From NCBI RefSeq assembly GCF_001038625.1, contig NZ_CP011803.1:310001-374000 (forward strand): a DNA stretch of 64,000 bases. The letters are read 5' to 3'. Origin of the DNA: Clostridium carboxidivorans P7 (GTDB lineage: Bacteria; Bacillota; Clostridia; Clostridiales; Clostridiaceae). Below the pieces are notes generated by a model. That model was not told the origin of the DNA. It did no database searches and saw only the letters and a list, made by a program, of their open reading frames with translations. Shown piece by piece: positions 37,875 to 47,229 of this stretch. Positions within the stretch are counted from its first letter, which is position 1. Each line of letters opens with the position of its first letter. The position numbers were made by a program, and so were the translations under genes.

Positions 37875-37981
37875 ACATTCACCTTCTTTTGTATAGACCA
37901 AATTTAAATATAAAAGTATTATGTGCAATATTATAGGTTAAATGAGCGTAAATATAGTACAAATGTGTATATTATTTGCAA

Positions 37982-38674
37982 TCAATTTAAAAAAATAGGT
38001 TTTATATAATTTTTTAAAGTACTAAAAGGAATTTTAATTATAGGTATTTCTGATATATTAGGTGCAATTTCGTTGAAACCTAAGTATATTACAATATTTT
38101 CGTTGTCCAAATAAAAGGGTTGGTCATCTGAGATGCCTTTAAAATTAGTAACTGTACCAGGAATATATAACTCTTTGTTTTGAATTAAATATTTTTTTAT
38201 TTCTTTATTGATGATTTGTTTATAAGAAACTCCTTGCTTGAATAAATCCTTTAGAGATAATGATTTGCCTGAATTTAAGTTGAAATTGTAAGAAGTTTTA
38301 ATATATGAATGTTTTCCGTTAATAAACTCATAATAAAAAATAGTAATGCTTGCAATATTATTTTTATTATAAGTGATGCTGTAATTGGTGGAAATAATAA
38401 AAGGAATAAATTTTTTACCGACTTTTTCAGCTTGCATGCCATATTCGTTAGCTGATTCTTCCATTTGTTGTTTGAATTCCATAATATCACTTTTAATTGA
38501 ATTGTTAATTTGATTTTCTATATTTTTATTTTTCATACCTTTCAATACTGGTATTTTTAAATCTTTTTTAATATATTTTTCTGTAGAGTTTATTTGCTGT
38601 GAATCTATTGCAATATTGTTTGAAATGCGCATACAATTAGTGAATGGACAATAAAATGGATATAAATTATACAA
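37982..38674 (-). CDS. DUF4163/DUF3298 domain protein (RsiV/PdaC-like)
   Basis: 230 residues. The central part (KIPVLKGMKNKNIENQINNSI) is DUF4163-like and the C-terminus (SGKSLSLKDLFKQG ... PFYLDNENIVIYLGFNEIAP) is DUF3298, the pair found in the anti-sigma factor RsiV and the deacetylase PdaC. There is no catalytic deacetylase domain and no obvious membrane helix or signal peptide. The start is uncertain: TTG at 38674 has GAGGTGG at good distance; GTG 38686 and the ATG 18 codons into the longest frame are alternatives. It lies just upstream of the deacetylase gene on the same strand, about 107 bases apart, so they may be co-expressed. Confidence 0.72.
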   Translation of the reverse strand: MYNLYPFYCPFTNCMRISNNIAIDSQQINSTEKYIKKDLKIPVLKGMKNKNIENQINNSIKSDIMEFKQQMEESANEYGMQAEKVGKKFIPFIISTNYSITYNKNNIASITIFYYEFINGKHSYIKTSYNFNLNSGKSLSLKDLFKQGVSYKQIINKEIKKYLIQNKELYIPGTVTNFKGISDDQPFYLDNENIVIYLGFNEIAPNISEIPIIKIPFSTLKNYIKPIFLN

Positions 38675-38722
38675 TATAAAAACCACCTCTAAGATATTTA
38701 TATGTAGTTAAGCTTTAAAAAG

Positions 38723-38760
38723 TAAGCATAATGCGAAGCTTTGCTTCGCAATGTGCTTAT
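38723..38760 (-). terminator. Terminator after the UPF0210 gene
   Basis: ATAAGCACATTGCGAAGC and GCTTCGCATTATGCTTA (minus strand) pair, followed by CTTTTT. Ends the UPF0237-UPF0210 operon. Confidence 0.7.
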
Positions 38761-38837
38761 GTTGTAAATTTTCACTATAATAAAAGAACAACTTAATTTA
38801 TTTTATGCAAAAGTTTAGAATATGGTTAATAAAAATT

Positions 38838-40193
38838 CTAGTTTTTAAAGCTGTGGATAGGAGCTGGAATTCTACCGCCTCTAGCTACAAAGGCTTCACT
38901 AGAAAATTTGCTTACTGCCATAACAGGAGCATGGCCTAGAAGTCCACCAAATTCAACTACATCACCTATTTTTGTTCCAGGAGCAGGAATAACCCTTACA
39001 GCAGTCGTTTTATTGTTTATCATACCAATAGCTGCTTCATCTGCAATTATAGCTGAAATTGTTGATGCAGAAGTGTCTCCAGGAATGGCAATCATATCAA
39101 GTCCAACAGAACATACACAAGTCATTGCTTCTAGTTTTTCTATATTTAAGGAGCCGTTGTTAACAGCATCTATCATACCAGCATCTTCACTAACAGGTAT
39201 AAAAGCACCACTAAGACCTCCAACGTGACTGCATGCCATTACTCCGCCTTTTTTAACAGCATCGTTTAATAGAGCAAGTGCTGCTGTAGTTCCGTGAGTT
39301 CCACAACTTTCAAGTCCAAGCTCTTCGAGTATGTGAGCTACACTATCACCAATTGCAGGAGTAGGTGCTAAGGATAAATCTACAATTCCAAAAGGAACAT
39401 TCAATCTGCTAGAAGCTTCCTTTGCCACTAATTGACCCATTCTTGTGATTTTGAAAGCAGTTTTCTTTATAGTTTCAGCGACTACATCAAAGCTTTCTCC
39501 TTTTACCTTTTCTAAAGCTCTTTTTACAACTCCAGGTCCGCTTACACCAACGTTTATTATAGTGTCAGCTTCTCCAACACCATGGAAAGCACCAGCCATA
39601 AAAGGATTGTCCTCAACAGCATTTGCAAATACTACTAATTTAGCGCATCCTAAACCTGATGAATCCTTTGTAAGCTCTGCAGTTTTCTTAACTATAATTC
39701 CCATTTCTCTTACAGCATCCATGTTTATTCCACATCTAGTAGAACCAACATTGACAGAGGAACATACAAGTTTTGTACGGCTTAAAGCTTCAGGAATAGA
39801 TTGAATTAATATTCTATCACCTTTGGTATAGCCTTTATGTACTAAAGCTGAAAAACCGCCAATAAAATCTATACCTAAAGTAGCAGCAGCTTTATCAAGT
39901 GTTTCAGCATATTTAACATAATCAGTATCACTTGAACAACCTGCAATCATTGAAATAGGAGTTACGGAAACTCTTTTATTTACAATAGGAATGCCAAATT
40001 CATTTTCTATTTGTTTACCTACTTTTACTAGGTTTTCAGCACATTTAGTTACTTTATCATATATTTTAATTCTAGATTTTTCTCCATCGGAATCGCAGCA
40101 ATCTAGAAGTGATATTCCCATGGTTATAGTACGAATATCTAATTTTTCTTCTTCTATCATCTTTATAGTTTCTAATACATTATTTACATTCAT
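38838..40193 (-). CDS. UPF0210 (DUF711) PFL-family protein
   Basis: 451 residues. Family features: [86 protein letters not shown] and [17 protein letters not shown]. The fold resembles pyruvate formate-lyase but the reaction is unknown. It forms a two-gene operon with an ACT protein (gap 11 bases) behind two T-box leaders, implying a link to one amino acid. Cytoplasmic, no signal peptide. RBS AGGAGG is upstream. Confidence 0.9.
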   Translation of the reverse strand: MNVNNVLETIKMIEEEKLDIRTITMGISLLDCCDSDGEKSRIKIYDKVTKCAENLVKVGKQIENEFGIPIVNKRVSVTPISMIAGCSSDTDYVKYAETLDKAAATLGIDFIGGFSALVHKGYTKGDRILIQSIPEALSRTKLVCSSVNVGSTRCGINMDAVREMGIIVKKTAELTKDSSGLGCAKLVVFANAVEDNPFMAGAFHGVGEADTIINVGVSGPGVVKRALEKVKGESFDVVAETIKKTAFKITRMGQLVAKEASSRLNVPFGIVDLSLAPTPAIGDSVAHILEELGLESCGTHGTTAALALLNDAVKKGGVMACSHVGGLSGAFIPVSEDAGMIDAVNNGSLNIEKLEAMTCVCSVGLDMIAIPGDTSASTISAIIADEAAIGMINNKTTAVRVIPAPGTKIGDVVEFGGLLGHAPVMAVSKFSSEAFVARGGRIPAPIHSFKN

Positions 40194-40204
40194 CGTTATT
40201 CCTC

Positions 40205-40474
40205 CTAAAGTGTATGCATTGAGTTAAAAATTTCTTCTCTTTGAATTTTTACGTCTACGCCTAATTCTTTCCCTTTTGATAAAAGAGCTTCTTTGGTTTT
40301 GTCAAAAGACACATTAGCTTTGGACATATCTACTAACATTATCATTGTAAAGAACTCTTCCATAATAGTTTGAGTAACATCTAAAATATTTATATTCAGA
40401 TGTAAAAGCTCACTGCTTATACCTGCTACAATACCTACCTTATCTTTTCCAACTACAGTAATAATACCTTTCAT
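40205..40474 (-). CDS. UPF0237 ACT-domain protein
   Basis: 89 residues, a single ACT domain ([41 protein letters not shown]), the amino-acid-binding fold. It always pairs with UPF0210 in family context and probably senses an amino acid for it. The ATG at 40474 has AGGAG eight bases before; the longer frame to 40486 lacks one. The T-box specifier may tell which amino acid (see the leaders). Confidence 0.9.
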   Translation of the reverse strand: MKGIITVVGKDKVGIVAGISSELLHLNINILDVTQTIMEEFFTMIMLVDMSKANVSFDKTKEALLSKGKELGVDVKIQREEIFNSMHTL

Positions 40475-40509
40475 AAATAACACCACTCCTATTTTAATAT
40501 TTTGATATA

Positions 40510-40710
40510 TAAAAAAGACTTATACTCAAGCAAAGGGACGAAAAATATTTTCCGCGGTTCCACCCTTCTTGACATAAGTCCATCTTTCTAAAAAATATTG
40601 CTCCAAAGTTCCCTTCATAATAAATTCCTAGTTGCTCACAGCAAAATGCAACCTCTCTTTAAAGAAAATAATTACTACTCCTCTTTATCACTGCAAATTA
40701 TTAAATTTTG
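40510..40710 (-). promoter_or_regulatory. T-box leader, proximal copy
   Basis: On the minus strand: Stem I with GAGTAG near its base and AAAGAGAGGTTG, the candidate specifier region GGGAACTTTGGAG (UUU at 40605-40607), the antiterminator core AAGGGTGGAACCGCGG at 40552-40567, and a terminator formed by GACTTAT...AAGGG/CCCTT...ATAAGTC and TTTTTT. Uncharged tRNA should prevent termination and let the UPF0237-UPF0210 genes be read. The codon could be UUU (Phe), ACU (Thr) or CUU (Leu); the frame of the specifier loop is uncertain by eye. Confidence 0.85.
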
Positions 40711-40716
40711 AATTGT

Positions 40717-40912
40717 ATAAAAAAAGACCATACCTTAAGGGACGAAAATCATTTCCGCGGTTCCACCCTTTTTGGCATAAGCCCTGCTTTATCAGTTATC
40801 ACTCCAAAGTTCCCTTCATAATAAATCCTTAGTTGTTTACAGCAAATACAACCTCTCTTTAAAGAAATTTAATATTACTCGTCTTTATCATAGCGACTTA
40901 TAAAATTGTTTA
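40717..40912 (-). promoter_or_regulatory. T-box leader, distal copy
   Basis: A second complete T-box about 203 bases upstream of the first: GAGTAAT near the Stem I base, AAAGAGAGGTTG, the same GGGAACTTTGGAG (UUU at 40806-40808), core AAGGGTGGAACCGCGG at 40755-40770, then CGTCCCTTAAGG and TTTTTTT. The two leaders are near copies, so a transcript must pass two tRNA checkpoints of the same specificity. Confidence 0.85.
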
Positions 40913-41070
40913 AAGCTATTGTAACATAATTTGAGATATTGTCAATAAAAATATTTTAATTTTTATTTTCTGACAATAAATTTATGAGCTTTATGGAAAT
41001 TTATTATTTAAAATATTATAATAATATAAACGATTTGTGAAGGACAAGTAAATATTTGGGAGGTATAATA

Positions 41071-41970
41071 ATGAAATTTGTAACATATGAGTTTGAAGGA
41101 AAAGAAAGTATAGGAATTATGAGAGGAGATAAGATAGTTTCCATAGAAGATATTGCAAACTGTATGTCATGGGAAGAACCAAAAAATATGGTTGAATTAA
41201 TAGAGAAATATACCGAAGATATGCTAGATAAAGTGGAAAATATTCTTGAAAAAAGAGGAGATTTTAAATTATTATCCTTAGATGATGTAAAAATAAAAGC
41301 TCCTATACCTTATCCTAAAAGAAATGTTTTGTGTTTGGGGAAAAATTATGTTGAGCATGCAAGGGAAATAAAAATAACTAGAATTGCAGGTACTGGAATA
41401 CCTGAAGAACCTATATATTTTACAAAAGTGGCATCACCAGCTATAGGACATGAAGATGAAATAAAGTTTTCATATGAAGTAACAAAACAAGTTGATTATG
41501 AAGTTGAACTTGCAATTATAATAGGAAAAGACGGAATAAATATCAAAAAAGAAGACGCTGAAGACTATATTTTTGGATATACTATAGTTAATGATGTATC
41601 TGCTAGAGATTTGCAGGGTAAGCATAAACAATGGTTTAAGGGTAAGAGTTTGGATACTTTTTGTCCTATGGGACCTTGTATAGTACATAAAAAGGATATT
41701 CCATTTCCTGTAGAATTAAATATTAAATGCAGCGTTAATGGAGAATTAAGGCAGAATTCAAATACTAAAAATCTAATATTTGATATTCCGTATATTATAA
41801 GTGATTTATCAAAAGGAATGACATTAAAAGCAGGAGATATTATATGTACTGGTACTCCAAGTGGTGTAGGACTGGGATTTGAACCTATAAAAGTATTAAA
41901 AGATGGTGATACAGTAGAGTGTTCCATTGAGAAAATAGGGGAATTAGTTAATAAGGTGAAGGTTATTTAA
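41071..41970 (+). CDS. Fumarylacetoacetate hydrolase (FAH) family protein
   Basis: 299 residues. Core motifs: RNVLCLGKNYVEHAREI, PIYFTKVASPAIGHEDEI, VDYEVELAIIIGK (metal Glu), FGYTIVNDVSARDLQ, GKSLDTFCPMGPCIV and GDIICTGTPSGVGLG. Family members cleave C-C bonds or decarboxylate 2-oxo/dicarbonyl acids (for example acylpyruvases, oxaloacetate decarboxylases); the exact activity is not clear. ATG 41071 has GGGAGG at correct spacing. It precedes the D-serine ammonia-lyase gene by 73 bases, possibly one transcript; pyruvate is a plausible shared metabolite. Confidence 0.88.
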   Translation: MKFVTYEFEGKESIGIMRGDKIVSIEDIANCMSWEEPKNMVELIEKYTEDMLDKVENILEKRGDFKLLSLDDVKIKAPIPYPKRNVLCLGKNYVEHAREIKITRIAGTGIPEEPIYFTKVASPAIGHEDEIKFSYEVTKQVDYEVELAIIIGKDGINIKKEDAEDYIFGYTIVNDVSARDLQGKHKQWFKGKSLDTFCPMGPCIVHKKDIPFPVELNIKCSVNGELRQNSNTKNLIFDIPYIISDLSKGMTLKAGDIICTGTPSGVGLGFEPIKVLKDGDTVECSIEKIGELVNKVKVI

Positions 41971-42043
41971 AATTCTGTTGTATATTAACAAAACTAGAAA
42001 ACATTTTATGGTCAATACCTTATAAAAGAAAGAAGGGTGTTAC

Positions 42044-43414
42044 ATGGAAAGTAAAATAATTCAAGGAAAAAGCATAAGGGAATGGAAAAAACAATATCCT
42101 TTAATGAACAAAATCATTTCAACTGAAGAAGTGTTTTGGACAAATTCGAAATATGGAAAGTTTGAGGATGCCATAAAAAAGGTTTCTTTGACAGAAGAAG
42201 ATGTGAAAGATGCAGAGGAAAGGCTAAAAAGATTTGCTCCCTATATAGCTAAAGTTTTTCCAGAAACACAAAAAACAAATGGAATTATCGAATCCCCTGT
42301 TGTCAAGATTCCTAATATGCAAAGAAAAATTGAGGAAATGTTTAATAAAGAAGTTTTAGGAGAATTATTACTAAAATGTGATAGCCATCTTGCTATTTCA
42401 GGATCAATTAAAGCAAGAGGTGGTATTTATGAAGTATTAAAGCATGCAGAAGATTTAGCTATTGAAAATAATATGCTAACGATAGAAGAGGATTATTCAA
42501 TTTTAGATAGTGATAAGTTTAGAAAATTTTTTTCTAAGAATTCTATTGCAGTTGGATCAACTGGAAATCTAGGTCTTAGCATAGGAATAATGAGTGCTCA
42601 ACTAGGATTTAAGGTATATGTTCATATGTCAGCTGATGCAAAACAATGGAAAAAAGATCTACTTAGAAGCAAAGGCGTTACAGTAGTTGAATATGCTTCA
42701 GACTACAGTAAAGCAGTAGAAGAAGGTAGAAAACAAGCAGAAGCAGACCCGAATATGTATTTTGTTGATGATGAAAATTCAACTAACTTATTCTTAGGAT
42801 ATGCAGTTGCAGCTTATAGATTGAAAAAGCAATTAGAAGAAATTAACGTAGTTGTAGATGAAGAGCATCCTTTATTTGTTTATCTTCCATGTGGAGTTGG
42901 TGGTGGGCCAGGTGGAGTTGCTTTTGGCTTAAAATTAGTATTTAAGGATAATGTACACTGCTTCTTTGCTGAACCAACACATTCTCCATGTATGCTTATA
43001 GGATTAATGACAGATATGCATGATAAAGTATGTGTTCAAGATTTTGGAATAGACAATATTACAGCTGCAGATGGACTTGCGGTGGGGAGGGCTTCCGGTT
43101 TTGTAGGAAAAACATTAAAAAACTTAATTAGTGGAGCTTATACAGCAAAAGATGAGAAATTATATGTACTTTTAAGTACATTAATAGATTCAGAAAATAT
43201 TTATCTAGAACCTTCTGCGCTAGCAGGAATACCTGGGTGCATTGAACTATTTAAAGATGAAGCGGGAAAAAAGTATATAGAAAATAATAATTTGAAAGAT
43301 AAAATGAAAAATGCTTCACATATTGCGTGGGCTACAGGAGGAAGTATGGTTCCAAAGGATGTAATGGAAACTTACTATAAAAAGGGAAAAGAGCTATCAT
43401 CTCATAAAATATAA
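42044..43414 (+). CDS. dsdA: D-serine ammonia-lyase
   Basis: 456 residues, typical length. PLP enzyme converting D-serine to pyruvate and ammonia. Motifs: [19 protein letters not shown] with PLP-Lys123, [50 protein letters not shown] and [18 protein letters not shown] 42044 follows AAAGAAGG. It is probably transcribed with the FAH-family gene upstream. No dsdC-type activator is adjacent. Cytoplasmic. Confidence 0.93.
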   Translation: MESKIIQGKSIREWKKQYPLMNKIISTEEVFWTNSKYGKFEDAIKKVSLTEEDVKDAEERLKRFAPYIAKVFPETQKTNGIIESPVVKIPNMQRKIEEMFNKEVLGELLLKCDSHLAISGSIKARGGIYEVLKHAEDLAIENNMLTIEEDYSILDSDKFRKFFSKNSIAVGSTGNLGLSIGIMSAQLGFKVYVHMSADAKQWKKDLLRSKGVTVVEYASDYSKAVEEGRKQAEADPNMYFVDDENSTNLFLGYAVAAYRLKKQLEEINVVVDEEHPLFVYLPCGVGGGPGGVAFGLKLVFKDNVHCFFAEPTHSPCMLIGLMTDMHDKVCVQDFGIDNITAADGLAVGRASGFVGKTLKNLISGAYTAKDEKLYVLLSTLIDSENIYLEPSALAGIPGCIELFKDEAGKKYIENNNLKDKMKNASHIAWATGGSMVPKDVMETYYKKGKELSSHKI

Positions 43415-43435
43415 TCAAATCTTTTATTGAAAATC

Positions 43436-43464
43436 AAAGACCGTGTTTGAAAATACGGTCTTTT
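43436..43464. terminator. Bidirectional terminator after dsdA
   Basis: AAAGACCGT and ACGGTCTTT around a ten-base loop, with TTTT following. Confidence 0.75.
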
Positions 43465-43822
43465 AATTTGAATAAACGTCTATTTTTCTCAAGTCAATTT
43501 CAAAACCAACCCAATTAGAACCATCCCACCTAAAGCCGCCAAGGTGAGATCCTGATATATATGAAATCCAGCACCAAAATTCACTCCCATCCCTGAGCCA
43601 CATGTATATATGTTTGAACATAAGAGGCTTTAGCACATTTCCATGAACGTTTAAACCAGTTAAATCAATATTATTAATACCTTTAGATTTCACAGGAATG
43701 AAATTTGGCGGTGCACTGCTTGGGGGAGGTGAAATAAAATTTCCAATCATATCACCTACAGGTGAATTACATTGATAACCTCAACGTGAAATTGGCATAA
43801 GATTCAAGTTTACACCATTCAT
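43463..43822 (-). pseudogene. Small hypothetical gene interrupted by in-frame TGA
   Basis: A good ribosome binding site (AAAGGAGAT) precedes an ATG at 43822, and the frame is meaningful from there to the stop at 43463 (119 codons) except for a TGA at 43781-43783 (codon 14). Before it: MNGVNLNLMPISR; after it: GYQCNSPVGDMIGNF, then a Pro-rich stretch (SPPPSSAPPNFIP) and a Trp/Tyr-rich C-terminus (WLRDGSEFWCWISYISGSHLGGF). Without the TGA this would be one ordinary small protein. I do not recognise the family. Most likely a recent nonsense mutation (TGG or CGA to TGA); recoding or a sequence error are alternatives. Confidence 0.6.
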
Positions 43823-43989
43823 AAAATTATCTCCTTTAATATAAATTTTTAACTTATAAAGTTTTATAAGTTCGATTAGTATGAGTTGAAAAATTCTGAT
43901 TATAATATCAGTTTATGAGTTAAACTAAAAAAAGCTCTTATCTATGTAAAATTACCGTTGATGATTGATTATGACTGAAACTTAAAAAT

Positions 43990-44044
43990 AAATGATTATT
44001 TTTAAATAAAAATGATTGTTTTTCAAAAAATTTTATATTATAAT
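43990..44044 (+). promoter_or_regulatory. fruKA promoter with two direct repeats
   Basis: TTGTTT (44016-44021), 17 bases, TATAAT (44039-44044). AAATGATT(A/G)TTTTT occurs at 43990-44003 and 44010-44023, 20 bases apart, the second overlapping the -35. This fits a regulator site such as one for a DeoR-type FruR, though no such gene is adjacent. Confidence 0.55.
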
Positions 44045-44080
44045 GTCTACATAGATGTTAAAAAAGGTGGTGGGTAACAA

Positions 44081-44992
44081 ATGATATGTACAGTAACTTT
44101 TAATCCATCTATAGACTATGTCATTAAAGTAGATGATTTTAAACCAGCAGCAGTAAACAGAGTGAATAGTGAAAATAAATATCCTGGTGGAAAAGGTATA
44201 AATGTATCAAGAGTTTTAAATAATTTTGGTATAAAAAATAAAGCTTTAGGCTTTATAGGAGGTTTCACAGGAGACTTTATAAAAAATTCATTACAAAATC
44301 AAGGTGTTTATACTGATTTTATAGAGGTTGCTGGAGACACGAGAATAAATGTAAAACTTAAATCTAAAGAAGAAACAGAGATAAACGGAGCTGGACCTAT
44401 TATAAAACAAGAAGACTTAAATAAGTTGTTTGAAAAAATAGAAGCTTTAAACTCTGATGATTATTTAGTGCTTGCAGGTAATGTGCAAAAGTCACTGCCA
44501 GCTAATGTATATTCATTAATTCAAGAAAAATGTTTAGGTAAAAAAGTTAAAGTAGTAGTGGATACTACTGGAGAAGCTTTAACTTCAACATTGAAATATA
44601 AACCATTTTTAATAAAACCCAATAATCACGAATTAGGTGAAATATTTGGAGTGGAAATTGAAACTAGAGAAGAAATTATAAAGTATGCACAAAAGCTTAG
44701 AGATATGGGGGCAGAAAACATAATTATATCTATGGCATCAAAGGGAGCATTACTTTTATGTGATGAAGGTGTATATCAAGCATCAGCACCTAAGGGCACT
44801 GTAAAAAATTCAGTAGGTGCAGGAGATTCAATGATAGCAGGTTTCTTAGCAAGTTATTCTCAAAACTTAAATTTAGTTGAAGCTTTAAAATATGGGGCAG
44901 CATCAGGAAGCGCCACAGCATTTTCTATGGATTTATGTAAAAAGCAAGAAGTAGAAGCTTTGCTAAAGGAAATAATTATAACAAAAATATAA
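44081..44992 (+). CDS. fruK: 1-phosphofructokinase
   Basis: 303 residues of the PfkB ribokinase family. Start TVTFNPSIDYVIKVDDFKPA..., GGKGINVSRVLNNFGIKNKALGFIGG, PNNHELGEIFG and the catalytic NSVGAGDSMIAGFLASY with its Asp base. Phosphorylates fructose-1-phosphate, made by the PTS transporter encoded next, to fructose-1,6-bisphosphate. A 136-base gap with a hairpin separates it from fruA. Usually a fruR gene lies upstream; here it is missing. Confidence 0.93.
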   Translation: MICTVTFNPSIDYVIKVDDFKPAAVNRVNSENKYPGGKGINVSRVLNNFGIKNKALGFIGGFTGDFIKNSLQNQGVYTDFIEVAGDTRINVKLKSKEETEINGAGPIIKQEDLNKLFEKIEALNSDDYLVLAGNVQKSLPANVYSLIQEKCLGKKVKVVVDTTGEALTSTLKYKPFLIKPNNHELGEIFGVEIETREEIIKYAQKLRDMGAENIIISMASKGALLLCDEGVYQASAPKGTVKNSVGAGDSMIAGFLASYSQNLNLVEALKYGAASGSATAFSMDLCKKQEVEALLKEIIITKI

Positions 44993-45015
44993 AATGATTT
45001 TTAATTTCTAAGTAA

Positions 45016-45046
45016 ATTGTTAAATGCCATTTAGGCATTTAACAAT
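45016..45046 (+). promoter_or_regulatory. Intercistronic hairpin fruK-fruA
   Basis: ATTGTTAAATGCC and GGCATTTAACAAT form a perfect 13-bp stem with a 5-base loop and no T-run; a processing or partial-attenuation element is possible. Confidence 0.45.
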
Positions 45047-45127
45047 TCTGGTAATTGAATAAAAATATGCACAGCATTTTAAAAGTGAATGATGAAAACC
45101 TTTAAATAAGAAGAGGGAGGAAAACAT

Positions 45128-47011
45128 ATGAAAATAACAGAGTTATTAAAAAAAGATACTATAATTTTAGACTTAAATTCTAGTACAAAATCTGAAGTAA
45201 TCGATGAATTAGTAAATAAATTAAGCTATGCAGGAAAGTTAAATGATAAAGCAGAATACAAAAAAGCAATATTAGCAAGAGAAGAACAATTTTCTACAGG
45301 GATAGGTGACGGTATAGCAATCCCTCATGCTAAGACTTCAGCTGTTAAAGTTCCAGCATTATGTTTTGGAAGATCAAAACAAGGCATAGACTATGAATCT
45401 TTGGACGGAAGTGATGCACACATATTCTTTATGATAGCAGCTAGTGAAGGAGCACATAATGATCATTTAGATACTTTATCTAGATTGTCAAGTTTGCTTA
45501 TGAATGAAGATTTTAGAAAAAAACTTATGGAAGCAAGTTCAGAAGATGAAATTTTAACTCTAATTGATAATCAAGAAAAAGAATATTTAAAAGAACAAGA
45601 ACCAAAAAAAGAAGAAAGTAATACTAAAGCAGAAGGATTTATATTAGCGGTAACAGCTTGTCCAACAGGCATAGCGCATACTTACATGGCAGCAGATTCT
45701 TTAAAGAATAAAGCAAAAGAAATGGGTGTTGACATTAAAGTAGAAACCAATGGTTCTACAGGTGTGAAGAATAGATTAACAGAAGATGAAATTGAGAGAG
45801 CAGATGCTATAATAGTTGCTGCAGATAAGCAAGTAGAAATGGCTAGATTTGAAGGCAAGAAGGTAATTCAAGTTCCTGTAGTACAGGGAATAAAGAAACC
45901 AGAAGAACTTATAAACAGGGGATTAAATGGAGATGCTCCAGTATATCATCATAGTGGAAGCAATGAAGGTTCATCTTCTAAAAATGAAAGAACAGGCTTT
46001 TACAAACATCTTATGAATGGTGTTTCAAACATGCTGCCTTTTGTTGTAGGCGGTGGTATATTAATTGCTATATCCTTTATGTTTGGAATTAAAGCTTTCG
46101 ATCCAAAAGATCCAACCTTTAGTCCAATAGCAAAATTGTTAATGGACATTGGTGGAGGTGCAGGAGCATTCTCACTAATGATACCTGTACTTGCCGGATT
46201 CATAGGTATGAGTATAGCTGACAGACCAGGATTTGCTCCAGCAATGGTTGGTGGTTTACTTGCTAATACTTCTGGTGCTGGATTCCTAGGTGGATTAATT
46301 GCAGGTTTCCTTGGTGGTTATGTAGTAGTATTACTAAAAAAAGTATTTGCTGGACTTCCACAGTCTTTAGAAGGCATAAAACCAGTACTTTTATATCCTT
46401 TATTTGGAATATTCATTACTGGTGCAATAATGTTACTTGTTATAGCAAGCCCTGTTAAAGCAATTAATACAGGACTTACAGCATGGTTAGGTTCTATGGG
46501 TACAACTAATAAAGTTATTCTTGGATTAGTTTTAGGTGGAATGATGGCTGTTGATATGGGTGGTCCAATAAATAAAGCAGCATATACATTTGGGTTGGCA
46601 ATGATAAGTGCAAATAATTTTTATCCACACGCTGCTATCATGGCAGGTGGTATGGTTCCACCACTTGGAATTGCTATTGCAACTACTATATTTAGAAATA
46701 AATTTACAGAACAAGAAAGAGATGCAGGTAAAACTTGTTATGTAATGGGATTAAGTTTTATAACAGAAGGTGCAATACCTTTTGCAGCAGCAGATCCAGG
46801 TAGAGTATTACCTGCAGCGATTATAGGTTCAGCAGTTGCTGGTGCTCTTAGTATGATGTTCAATATAGGACTGCCAGCTCCACATGGTGGAATATTTGTA
46901 ATTGCTATAGTTAAAGGAAGTCCTTTATTATATGCTTTAGCAATATTAATCGGATCAGCGATAACAGCAGTATTACTTGGAATTTTGAAAAAACCAGTGG
47001 AAGAAAAATAA
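45128..47011 (+). CDS. fruA: Fructose-specific PTS enzyme IIABC
   Basis: 627 residues in the order IIA-IIB-IIC. IIA (about 1-145): phospho-His in GDGIAIPHAKTSAV. IIB (about 170-270): phospho-Cys in AVTACPTGIAHTYMAA. IIC (about 290-625): about eight to ten membrane helices including GFFLG-like GFLGGLIAGFLGGYVV and GGPINKAAYTFG. It imports fructose and phosphorylates it to fructose-1-phosphate for FruK. RBS GAGGGAGG. Strong terminator after the stop. Integral membrane. Confidence 0.94.
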   Translation: MKITELLKKDTIILDLNSSTKSEVIDELVNKLSYAGKLNDKAEYKKAILAREEQFSTGIGDGIAIPHAKTSAVKVPALCFGRSKQGIDYESLDGSDAHIFFMIAASEGAHNDHLDTLSRLSSLLMNEDFRKKLMEASSEDEILTLIDNQEKEYLKEQEPKKEESNTKAEGFILAVTACPTGIAHTYMAADSLKNKAKEMGVDIKVETNGSTGVKNRLTEDEIERADAIIVAADKQVEMARFEGKKVIQVPVVQGIKKPEELINRGLNGDAPVYHHSGSNEGSSSKNERTGFYKHLMNGVSNMLPFVVGGGILIAISFMFGIKAFDPKDPTFSPIAKLLMDIGGGAGAFSLMIPVLAGFIGMSIADRPGFAPAMVGGLLANTSGAGFLGGLIAGFLGGYVVVLLKKVFAGLPQSLEGIKPVLLYPLFGIFITGAIMLLVIASPVKAINTGLTAWLGSMGTTNKVILGLVLGGMMAVDMGGPINKAAYTFGLAMISANNFYPHAAIMAGGMVPPLGIAIATTIFRNKFTEQERDAGKTCYVMGLSFITEGAIPFAAADPGRVLPAAIIGSAVAGALSMMFNIGLPAPHGGIFVIAIVKGSPLLYALAILIGSAITAVLLGILKKPVEEK

Positions 47012-47027
47012 TAGAAAAGATATTTTA

Positions 47028-47077
47028 AAAATTGCAGCTAATTTTCATCATAAATGATGAGAATTAGCTGCAATTTT
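47028..47077 (+). terminator. Terminator after fruA
   Basis: AAATTGCAGCTAATT and AATTAGCTGCAATTT, perfect stem with an inner ATCAT/ATGAT, followed by T-rich sequence. Confidence 0.85.
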
Positions 47078-47145
47078 AATTTTTAGAGGATAACTGACAG
47101 AGGACAGTGAAGGTGAGTTTTCTTCCTTATTTATGCAAAATGTAT

Positions 47146-47177
47146 TGACAAAAATAACAATAAAGTATATCCTGTTA
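47146..47177 (+). promoter_or_regulatory. Candidate promoter and half-sites ahead of the Nudix regulator gene
   Basis: TTGACA near 47146, 17 bases, TATCCT. ATAACA and TGTTAT flank the spacer/-10 as an inverted repeat with 13 bases between. The TAACA/TGTTA element recurs in the large palindrome at 48928-48974, so the same regulator could act at both. Weak on its own. Confidence 0.35.
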
Positions 47178-47229
47178 TAAATAGTATGATAATATCAAAA
47201 AGGTAAAAAGCAAACTTGAGGTGATAAGG

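Noticed and set aside
40632-40832. Plus-strand open frame of 66 codons
   Set aside because: It lies across both minus-strand T-box leaders; its sequence is explained by these RNAs.
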